Shown piece by piece: positions 1 to 6,084 of a DNA stretch of 27,016 bases. A program made the position numbers and the translations under genes. The stretch is taken from the IMG/VR virus record IMGVR_UViG_3300031696_000042, positions 1-27,016 of that record. One strand, 5' to 3'. The notes beneath the pieces are model-generated. The model was not told the origin of the DNA and did no database searches. It saw nothing but the letters and a program-made list of their open reading frames with translations. Position 1 is the stretch's first letter; each line of letters opens with the position of its first letter. Source of the DNA: a virus.

Positions 1-76
1 GCATGCCATCCCATTGAAAAAGATTACATACTAGTGTGTGGCCAGCATGCTCATAGTTTACAATGGGATGGCATGC
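1..76. repeat. 16-bp perfect inverted repeat at the left edge
   Basis: Bases 1-16 (gcatgccatcccattg) are the exact reverse complement of bases 61-76. The arms are separated by 44 bases, and the match stops at the inner side (17 and 60 are both a). The outer side cannot be judged because it begins at the window edge. Both arms lie inside the coding frame of the first gene. Confidence 0.85.
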
Positions 77-513
77 CTGATATGAATACATATTTTAAAG
101 ATACGGTGGTCGAGATACGTGAATACTCAGATAAACCTATAGTATTACGCAGCCATCCGCGCTTTAGAGAAAATTTACATTTTGCTATTGACGACCCACA
201 GTGGTATAAGGATCAAGGATGTGAATGGAATATTGCTAAAAAAGTTCAACAAACATACGATAGTTTTGATTTAGAAAACCAATTAAAGGAAACTCACTTA
301 ACTATTAGTCATAGTAGTAACGCAGGCATTACTAGTATTATAGAAGGAATACCTGCTATTGTCAGTAAACATAGTCTAGCATATGATATGGGTAGCTCGT
401 TCCGTGAGCGATTATTTACTAAACGAGAAACGTGGCTAATTAATATGTGTAATATAGAATATCGTGCAGACGAGATGGACGTTGCTTGGGGACGTCTTAG
501 GCAAAAGCTCTAA
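1..513 (+). CDS. Glycosyltransferase/capsule-synthesis-like protein, 3' end only
   Basis: The reading frame is open from base 1, so the true start lies left of the window; about 170 codons are present. No family name is certain. The C-terminal part has a pattern typical of GT-B fold sugar transferases and capsule-polysaccharide enzymes: a SHSSNAGITS stretch followed by IIEGIPAIV, where a nucleotide-sugar loop and an ExxxxGxP-type motif normally lie. An upstream VLRSHPR motif also fits enzymes handling activated sugars. Marine T4-like phages often carry sugar-modifying genes near or among structural genes. The stop codon TAA (511-513) overlaps the stop codon of the small minus-strand gene that faces it. 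Role inferred: modification of a cell-surface or virion glycan. Alternative: a non-catalytic phage protein with the same fold. Confidence 0.5.
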   Translation, partial: ACHPIEKDYILVCGQHAHSLQWDGMPDMNTYFKDTVVEIREYSDKPIVLRSHPRFRENLHFAIDDPQWYKDQGCEWNIAKKVQQTYDSFDLENQLKETHLTISHSSNAGITSIIEGIPAIVSKHSLAYDMGSSFRERLFTKRETWLINMCNIEYRADEMDVAWGRLRQKL

Positions 514-623
514 TGTCTGCCACCGTGATTCCTATAGTCATAAATCGTACCATCAAACCACTGAGTAAGTAGGCCGTAGTCACTAAGAAAATTATTAGCT
601 AATAATTTCTCTAGCAGATTCAC
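510..623 (-). CDS. Small hypothetical protein, 37 aa, GTG start
   Basis: This short gene reads leftward from GTG at 621-623 to TAG at 510-512. It is supported by a good ribosome-binding site (AAGGA, eight bases before GTG) and a protein-like composition: an amphipathic Leu/Lys start (MNLLEKLLANN) and an aromatic, Gly/Asp-rich end (QWFDGTIYDYRNHGG). It follows the 107-aa gene on the same strand after about 30 bases and may be the last gene of the uvsY transcript. Its stop overlaps the stop of the plus-strand gene that converges on it. I do not recognise the family. No membrane segment or metal site is visible. Confidence 0.55.
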   Translation of the reverse strand: MNLLEKLLANNFLSDYGLLTQWFDGTIYDYRNHGGRH

Positions 624-654
624 TCACTAAATCCTTGCCAACTAAATGTAAACA

Positions 655-978
655 TTACGACAATGCTCCTATTAAACTATATTGCCTTGCATTTTGCCAG
701 GTATCGTCAAACATTTCTAAATTGTGTTTGATTTTTCGTATACTACTATCAGTTGGCCGTTTTACTGCCGCCAATGCTTCGTTGTGTGCTGCTTTGAGAT
801 ATAAATCTGCACTCCTAAACATTGATTGGCAATCTCTATAACGAGACCATCCTACCTTGCTTACTTCTTTTTCTCGCATTATGCCAAGTAAACTACGGTG
901 TTCAACATCAAACTTTTCTCTAAGCTGTTCTGTTTCTGATATCAATGTGTAAACCGCGTCATACTTAGACAGAGACAT
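655..978 (-). CDS. Hypothetical protein, 107 aa, downstream of uvsY
   Basis: The protein appears mostly helical, with charged Lys/Arg/Glu segments and no recognisable catalytic motif. Its start overlaps the end of uvsY by 14 bases, with a GGA-type ribosome-binding site six bases before ATG, so it is probably translated from the same message. Function is unknown. The link to uvsY suggests, without proving, a role in DNA replication or recombination, or simply early co-expression. Confidence 0.7.
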   Translation of the reverse strand: MSLSKYDAVYTLISETEQLREKFDVEHRSLLGIMREKEVSKVGWSRYRDCQSMFRSADLYLKAAHNEALAAVKRPTDSSIRKIKHNLEMFDDTWQNARQYSLIGALS

Positions 979-1423
979 CTTCCATCCCCGCTGTGCGTAA
1001 TCTTACAACGTGACCAAGCATAAAGTTCTTACTCTCAAGTCCTTTCATAATGCCTAGCCATCTATTGCGCAATAACGCTACCTCGTTGATAATAGTTTCA
1101 AAATCAATAACTTCATCTTCGCCATCAACATACTTTTCAGCATCTCTACTGGTGAGAACCCTTGCATAATTCTCTAGATATTTTGCGAAGTGCTTACGTC
1201 TAATTTTCCGTAACTGTATGTTGAGGTGATTAAGAACTGCCTCAATTTCTTGCAGTTGCCCAAAACGAATCTCAGTTGCTGCAGGTAGTTCTTTAATCCT
1301 TGTTTCAACAAGTCCATATATAGCAACTTCTTTACGAGCCTCTTCTAGCTCGCCTTCGAAGTACGAAATAAAATCTGGGATATTACCAAGACTATCAACA
1401 ACCTTTGTGTACCAATTTGTCAT
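965..1423 (-). CDS. uvsY: UvsY-like recombination mediator
   Basis: UvsY is the T4 mediator that loads the UvsX recombinase onto gp32-coated single-stranded DNA. At 152 aa the protein is close to T4 UvsY (137 aa). The C-terminal half matches the T4 pattern as I know it: a Lys/Arg-rich helix with a YLENYARVLTSRDAEKY region, then an Asp/Glu stretch, then a helix with LRNRWLGIMKGLESKNFMLG and a RTAGMED ending (T4 has a similar Trp-Gly-Ile then SRGFAIKHIQD arrangement). The N-terminal half is a diverged coiled helix. It lies in the same module as gp32 and uvsX. There is no ribosome-binding site: a sigma70-like promoter ends six bases before ATG, so the message may be leaderless. The identification rests on pattern matching, not alignment. 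Confidence 0.75.
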   Translation of the reverse strand: MTNWYTKVVDSLGNIPDFISYFEGELEEARKEVAIYGLVETRIKELPAATEIRFGQLQEIEAVLNHLNIQLRKIRRKHFAKYLENYARVLTSRDAEKYVDGEDEVIDFETIINEVALLRNRWLGIMKGLESKNFMLGHVVRLRTAGMEDVSV

Positions 1424-1429
1424 TCTTTA

Positions 1430-1457
1430 ATTATACACTATTTCAAAGTTAAGTCAA
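1430..1457 (-). promoter_or_regulatory. Sigma70-like promoter of uvsY
   Basis: On the minus strand, TTGACT (1452-1457) and TATAAT (1430-1435) are separated by 16 bases. Only six bases separate the -10 box from the uvsY ATG (1421-1423), so the expected transcription start falls on the A of the start codon. The -35 box touches the stop codon of the radical-SAM gene upstream. Confidence 0.7.
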
Positions 1458-3526
1458 ATATTAAGTATTTGATGTTTGAGTTTATTTGTGCCACTTAGTG
1501 GCTGCGCTGATTGTTTTAAGTAATGCCTCCAGAACGGTGCGTTAAATTCAACGACAAATTTACTATAATTTGTCCACAATCCTGCTCTACTTTCTAGTAT
1601 CCATTCCCCATGTTCTAAATATTTTGTACTATTATGTAAATAAGTTTTATCGTTAACTATATCAGTTTGATCTATAACTAATGAATTAATAGCGACATAT
1701 TTGTCTCTAACAATATCACCAGTATCACCAAATGTTATATCATTCTCAGTTTTATTTAACAGTTGCATAGAGAACTCTTGATTTCGACTATAATCGTAGT
1801 CTACATCAAACTCAAGTTGTCTGCGGCCCTCTGGTAAACTACCTATATAGATTTCATTAGAGTTCCATTTAATACTAACGATTGGATCGTCTACGCCACG
1901 ATAACTATCTAACTCTAACTTGATGCATGTACTACTATATGTGTTGCGAACAAGAGCATCTACATGATCAATTATATTATCCATCAGAGCTACCGCAGGT
2001 TCACTTCCCTTGGGCTTATCCTTAAAAAACTGTCTGGCATTTTCCATATCAACACCAACTTGGCTTACTAGTCGTTCTGATACCCTGAATCGATTAAAGG
2101 GAATATTATATTCTTGAAAGAGATATACAAGACAGTATAGACGTGCCATCTTTTCCTTGTATGTGAGCGTGGAATTATCAGGATGCCAATGTAATTGAGT
2201 AAAATTGTTGTTAGGGAATTGTAACCCACTATTGCGGCTACTTGGAGTATCGGTTAATACACTAAATGCACTTAGGTTTATTAAGTTAATATCCCCAGAA
2301 GCAAACTTAGGGCCAAACTTAACAAATGTAACTAATTGCTCTAAGAAATCCTCATATCGCTCACTCCAGTGCCCAACAATAATATTTAGTATTGATTGTA
2401 TTCCTACTTGGCCCAGTTGTTCAAGTTCATATAATAATCCATCTACGTCAGTTTTTTTATTCATATGTAGTAGAACATGATCACTACCAGCTTCAGCACC
2501 AATAGTTAAACTAGTACACCCGCTGTCCTTGAGTGTTTTATAAAACTCTGATCCATATGCACTGCTACGTATTCTTGGTCTAGCAATCCAATTCGCATTC
2601 CACGTAATACGTTTTTCAACTGGTGTTGCTTTGTTATGTTTTGCGAGTATACGAATGAACTCATTAACACTTCTCATACTACCATTGGCGATACTATCTG
2701 CACTAGCAAAACTATATATACCATGCCTATTAGCAAGGAATATCATTTCATCCGCTAAATGCTGTGCGTCTTTTTGTTGAAATTTTCCAAATTGAACAGC
2801 AACATCACAAAAATCACATGCTCTTACACACCCCTTGGTTGTGTAGACTGGAAGTTGTTGTAATATTCCTGCTCCTTGTATACCATACGACATAAGATTG
2901 TAATCATCAAAGTTACTAAATGGATATGTCAGTTTATTGTTTGTAGGGGTCTTCTGTTTGAACAAATTATCTACATAACTTCCATCAAGTAAATCTATAA
3001 TAGCATCCTCACTATCACCAAGTAGTACTTTGTCATATAGGTGTTCTTGAGATAATAACTGATAAAACAACGTTTTTTGACTAGTCAGGCTTTCAAATGG
3101 ACTAGTGGTGAGTCCTTTTCCTCCTACTACAATCTCCCAATCCCTAGGCAGGTCTTTAATATACTTTAGGAACTCGTATGTGGCTATGTGTGCATAAACA
3201 CTGAATACACTGATTCCTAAATACTTAATTTTATAATTACATATACGATCATACAGTAATTGGTAGAAGTCACGGGGGTTGTCAAGAGAAGGCAACCCTA
3301 GCCAATAACTACTTTTATCAAAGTATTGGCTAGGGTCATTATTACAAAAATTTTTTAAAAAAATTATATTCGTGTCAATAATTTTAATACTGTACCCTGC
3401 ACTTTCTGCAATGCCTTTAAGTACTGCTGGGCCGCACGGAGGAACTTCTAACTCACTATACGGGAGAGTCAACAATAGCATATCATGTTGACTACTAGTC
3501 TCCGTCTCCGAACTCCATTTCTTCAT
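1454..3526 (-). CDS. Radical SAM enzyme with N-terminal B12-binding-like domain
   Basis: This 690-aa protein has three visible parts. Residues about 15-185 look like the Rossmann-type domain that precedes many radical SAM enzymes (LTLPYSELEVPPCGPAVLKG, then GISVFSVYAHIATYEF and VVGGKGLTTSP); the cobalamin-ligand motif DxHxxG is not seen, so B12 may not bind. Residues about 225-480 hold the radical SAM core with the iron-sulfur motif CVRACDFC (Cys233, Cys237, Cys240; CX3CX2C) and later TIGAEAGSD. Residues about 525-680 look like an all-beta accessory domain. The reaction cannot be named. The gene overlaps the 72-aa gene by 32 bases and lies between uvsX and uvsY. The start is uncertain: Met16 (ATG at 3479-3481) is an alternative, but neither has a strong ribosome-binding site. 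Confidence 0.85.
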   Translation of the reverse strand: MKKWSSETETSSQHDMLLLTLPYSELEVPPCGPAVLKGIAESAGYSIKIIDTNIIFLKNFCNNDPSQYFDKSSYWLGLPSLDNPRDFYQLLYDRICNYKIKYLGISVFSVYAHIATYEFLKYIKDLPRDWEIVVGGKGLTTSPFESLTSQKTLFYQLLSQEHLYDKVLLGDSEDAIIDLLDGSYVDNLFKQKTPTNNKLTYPFSNFDDYNLMSYGIQGAGILQQLPVYTTKGCVRACDFCDVAVQFGKFQQKDAQHLADEMIFLANRHGIYSFASADSIANGSMRSVNEFIRILAKHNKATPVEKRITWNANWIARPRIRSSAYGSEFYKTLKDSGCTSLTIGAEAGSDHVLLHMNKKTDVDGLLYELEQLGQVGIQSILNIIVGHWSERYEDFLEQLVTFVKFGPKFASGDINLINLSAFSVLTDTPSSRNSGLQFPNNNFTQLHWHPDNSTLTYKEKMARLYCLVYLFQEYNIPFNRFRVSERLVSQVGVDMENARQFFKDKPKGSEPAVALMDNIIDHVDALVRNTYSSTCIKLELDSYRGVDDPIVSIKWNSNEIYIGSLPEGRRQLEFDVDYDYSRNQEFSMQLLNKTENDITFGDTGDIVRDKYVAINSLVIDQTDIVNDKTYLHNSTKYLEHGEWILESRAGLWTNYSKFVVEFNAPFWRHYLKQSAQPLSGTNKLKHQILNI

Positions 3527-3713
3527 CTAATCCACCGTTATATTCTACTGCCGTTTTTAAGTAAGTATCACCAGCAGCTAGTGAAGCCATGATTTGATCA
3601 TCTACGCCGGCGTCAATTAAAATGCCAATCCAATGGTCTGCTGCTTGTTGTTTCTCCTTGATATATTCTTTAAGTATTAACCAAGATTCCACCAATAATT
3701 CTTCTTCTTCCAT
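3495..3713 (-). CDS. Hypothetical acidic protein, 72 aa
   Basis: This small acidic protein starts one base after the uvsX stop (TAATATG), with an AGGT site upstream inside the end of uvsX, so it is almost certainly translationally coupled to it. Its middle is helical (ILKEYIKEKQQAADHWIGIL) and its end is very acidic. It overlaps the radical-SAM gene by 32 bases. I do not recognise the family. Its fixed place behind uvsX hints at a recombination accessory role, but that is inference. Confidence 0.75.
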   Translation of the reverse strand: MEEEELLVESWLILKEYIKEKQQAADHWIGILIDAGVDDQIMASLAAGDTYLKTAVEYNGGLDEEMEFGDGD

Positions 3714-3714
3714 A

Positions 3715-4812
3715 TTATACCTCAGTTATATCAAGTTGTTCGTCGACAACGTCATTAATTTCTTCAATTTCAGCTACTAGTTCTGTTTCTGCATTACTTA
3801 TAGGATCATCGGCCATATCCTGCATAATAATTTCAAGTTTATCACCAGTCCATCCTTTACGGAATTCTAACATCTCCTCGCCTGCGGCTGTTGTATACTT
3901 TAGGCGGTTGCCTTGCTTAGTTAGTAAGCCTTGTTTCTCAAACATATCAAGTAACCCACTATACGGATCCATCCCTGACTCGTATGGAATCTTAACTTGT
4001 ACTGCCTCAAACGGCTTCGAGTACCGGGTCTTCATAACCTTACATGCTGCCCTAATCCCCATAACATCACTTACCTTATTACCGTCTGAGTCTTCTTTAA
4101 GTTTAAGTTTCCGCATGGCAACCACAATACTGGATGCATAGATAAAACCCTGCCCGCCACTGATCTTATCATCTGGATCAAACATATCCTGTGATGCATA
4201 AGTGTGGTTAGTGGCAACAATACCCACGTTATAACTACCAATCATATTGACTGTATTACGCACCAGTGATGTTAACGCCTTTGGCTTACGTCCGAGGTCG
4301 CCTTTCATGTCACCAGCTTCAAATTGATTAACGTCAGTTGGGGTCATCATCATACCTAAACTATCAAGTACAAACAACACCTTGGGACGTTCTTCTTCTG
4401 GCATCGCTTTATAGTCTTTCATAAACGTACTGATAGTTTTTGCAACGTCGTCAATCATACTCATGCTTAGTTTAAGCAGTTTACTTTCATCAGTGTCAAC
4501 ACCGAGTGCTTTTAGCCAACTCTCATCCAGTGCGTTCTCTGAATCAATCAATACTACAAAGATACCTTGATCTTGCGCATTTTTAACGATGTTTCCGCTT
4601 GCAAAGTAACTCTTTCCTGCTCCTGATTCGCCGGCAAACACTGTAACTTTACCCATAGGAACCCCTTTGTGAAAGTCTCCACTGATAAGGTAGTTAAGTG
4701 CGAGTGAGCCGGTACTGATCCAATCAGTAGGATCATGGAACCCAATACTGAGTCCGTCAATACTCTTTGTGATATCTTTTCTAAACTTGCTGACGTCAAA
4801 TGGTTTTGCCAT
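3715..4812 (-). CDS. uvsX: UvsX RecA-like recombinase
   Basis: UvsX is the phage strand-exchange protein that forms filaments on single-stranded DNA and drives recombination-dependent replication and repair. The 365-aa length is close to T4 UvsX (391 aa). Visible motifs: Walker A GESGAGKS (residues 61-68), the IDSEN segment with the probable catalytic Glu92, Walker B VLFVLDS (from about 145), and the ATNHTY segment (200-205) before the DNA-binding loop region GGQGFIYAS. The C-terminus is acidic, as in RecA-type proteins. It starts with ATG preceded by AAAGGTG. It lies downstream of gp32 on the same strand and is separated from it by a GC-rich hairpin. UvsY, its loader, is two genes further on. 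Confidence 0.95.
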   Translation of the reverse strand: MAKPFDVSKFRKDITKSIDGLSIGFHDPTDWISTGSLALNYLISGDFHKGVPMGKVTVFAGESGAGKSYFASGNIVKNAQDQGIFVVLIDSENALDESWLKALGVDTDESKLLKLSMSMIDDVAKTISTFMKDYKAMPEEERPKVLFVLDSLGMMMTPTDVNQFEAGDMKGDLGRKPKALTSLVRNTVNMIGSYNVGIVATNHTYASQDMFDPDDKISGGQGFIYASSIVVAMRKLKLKEDSDGNKVSDVMGIRAACKVMKTRYSKPFEAVQVKIPYESGMDPYSGLLDMFEKQGLLTKQGNRLKYTTAAGEEMLEFRKGWTGDKLEIIMQDMADDPISNAETELVAEIEEINDVVDEQLDITEV

Positions 4813-4856
4813 GTATTACACCTTTCTAAAATATGTTTGTAACGGGTTCAGTGTAT

Positions 4857-4881
4857 GGAGGGAGGGCCGGGCCCTCCCTCC
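4857..4881 (-). promoter_or_regulatory. GC-rich hairpin between gp32 and uvsX
   Basis: GGAGGGAGGG (4857-4866) pairs perfectly with CCCTCCCTCC (4872-4881) around a five-base loop. It begins seven bases after the gp32 stop codon. No T-run follows on the minus strand, so it is not a classical Rho-independent terminator. An mRNA-stabilising 3' end or partial terminator that favours gp32 over uvsX is more likely. Its GC content stands out strongly from its surroundings. Confidence 0.7.
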
Positions 4882-4887
4882 TCTACA

Positions 4888-5907
4888 TTATGCCTTTTGG
4901 CGACTGCGAATCATTGCAAGAATGTCTTCTGCACTCTTACCTCCGCTATCTCCAGCTGACCCTGGAGTTGGAGTTGCTACTGGGGCAACTACTTCTGGTG
5001 CAGCTTCTGCTACTTGAGCAGGCGGTGCTGCAATTGCTTCTTCAGCTACTTCAGCTACTTCAGCTACTGGAGCGGGAGTTGCCACTGCTACCGCTGGTGC
5101 AGGTGCAGGTGCTCCAGCTGGAGCATCGATGCCGTATGGGCGATAATATTGCCCAAATCGTTCAACATCATATGGCTGACCATCTACAGATGCCTCAAAC
5201 ATTTCCTTAATAGCATTAAGTTCTACTTCGTTTGGACGCTTGGGTAGAAAATCATTAAGGGTATAAAGACCATTTACATCAATAGCTGCACGTTGCACTT
5301 CAGTTATTGCAGTCTCTTTGCGTGACCACTTACTTGTTGAATAATCAGCATATTGTCCTTTTGTAGTTTTTGTAATACGAAAGTCCAAACCCATATCATA
5401 ATCCGTAGGGAGTTCCTGAATATCAGGATCCATTAATGCGTCTTTAATAATGTTAAAGATACTTGGTGAGATTACAAACCTACGAATTGGATTTTCAGAT
5501 TCAGTATCACCCACTAGTGGGTTATCCGTTACAAAGCCTTGGAAAATATACGAACGCTTTTTCCAGTACTTACGGCCCATATCTTCTAATGTTGGGTCTT
5601 TAAACCAAGGCCGTACTTCTGATAGAACTGGACAAGTATCGCCCCACATTTCAACGCAAGGAACTTGTACTTGTAAAGGTTTGCTATTCATATCGCCTTT
5701 AACGCCAGCAAAGGGCAAGCGAATCATTAGCCGTTCTTTCCAAAAGAAAGTATTTGATTCATCCGCATCCGGAAGGAAACGTACAACTGCCGTTGAGCCT
5801 TCTGGAATATTCCAATGTGGGTAAATTGCGTTATCGCCGCCGCCTGATCGGTCGCTGCGATTATCTTGAGATTTTAGTTTTGCTCGAATTTCTGCTAGTG
5901 ATGCCAT
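4888..5907 (-). CDS. gp32: Single-stranded DNA-binding protein gp32
   Basis: gp32 coats single-stranded DNA during replication and recombination and works with UvsX and UvsY. The 339-aa protein has the family layout: a basic N-terminal cooperativity segment (LAEIRAKLKSQ), a core with STAVVRFLPDAD (about 38-50), VPCVEMWGDTCPV (82-94) and KYWKKRSYIFQGFV (113-126), and a flexible tail. Two points differ from T4. The zinc site of T4 (one His, three Cys) is not intact: only Cys84 and Cys92 are present here and no nearby His is seen. The tail (about 260-320) is a low-complexity Ala/Pro/Val/Glu linker ending in a conserved-looking KSAEDILAMIRSRQKA. The start has GGAG about ten bases upstream and a leader of about 65 bases from a strong promoter. 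Confidence 0.92.
   Translation of the reverse strand: MASLAEIRAKLKSQDNRSDRSGGGDNAIYPHWNIPEGSTAVVRFLPDADESNTFFWKERLMIRLPFAGVKGDMNSKPLQVQVPCVEMWGDTCPVLSEVRPWFKDPTLEDMGRKYWKKRSYIFQGFVTDNPLVGDTESENPIRRFVISPSIFNIIKDALMDPDIQELPTDYDMGLDFRITKTTKGQYADYSTSKWSRKETAITEVQRAAIDVNGLYTLNDFLPKRPNEVELNAIKEMFEASVDGQPYDVERFGQYYRPYGIDAPAGAPAPAPAVAVATPAPVAEVAEVAEEAIAAPPAQVAEAAPEVVAPVATPTPGSAGDSGGKSAEDILAMIRSRQKA
5041..5067. repeat. Three tandem 9-bp units in the gp32 linker
   Basis: The unit ttcagctac occurs three times head to tail. On the minus strand it encodes the repeated Val-Ala-Glu triplets of the gp32 C-terminal linker. It is in frame, so copy-number change would alter linker length without a frameshift. 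Confidence 0.85.
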
Positions 5908-5980
5908 TGTGCCTATTCTCCTATAATTGCCAAATGTGCCTGTATTGTATGCCTAAGATACATACTGCTTTAACTCTTAC

Positions 5981-6009
5981 AGTATATAACAACTGTATTT
6001 AGCAGTCAA
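5981..6009 (-). promoter_or_regulatory. Strong sigma70-like promoter of gp32
   Basis: On the minus strand, TTGACT (6004-6009) and TATACT (5981-5986) are separated by the ideal 17 bases. It lies about 75 bases before the gp32 start and just behind the terminator of the upstream gene. It probably drives gp32 and, through the hairpin, uvsX and the radical-SAM gene early in infection by host RNA polymerase. Confidence 0.75.
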
Positions 6010-6030
6010 TATAAAAAGAGTGTTTTTTGA

Positions 6031-6060
6031 CAAAAAAGAGGAGCAATAAATGCTCCCCTT
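6031..6060 (-). terminator. Rho-independent terminator after the 880-aa gene
   Basis: Read on the minus strand, AAGGGGAGCA pairs over ten positions (one G-U) with TGCTCCTCTT around a five-base loop, followed by a T-run (complement of 6032-6037). It lies about 25 bases after the stop of the 880-aa gene and separates it from the gp32 promoter. Confidence 0.85.
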
Positions 6061-6084
6061 TGTATAAGTTTATGTTGTGAAAGT

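Noticed and set aside
589-608. Perfect 20-bp palindrome as a bidirectional terminator between convergent genes
   Set aside because: It has no loop, is all weak pairs in the outer stem, and lies inside the coding frame of the 37-aa gene rather than between genes.
598-657. In-frame extension of the 107-aa gene past its TAA
   Set aside because: The extension is short and ends in a double stop; the well-supported 37-aa gene in another frame explains the same bases.
4833-5210. Plus-strand Leu-rich 125-aa frame opposite gp32
   Set aside because: It is the antisense shadow of the repetitive Ala/Pro/Glu linker of gp32; the Leu runs follow from its codons, and no ribosome-binding site is present.
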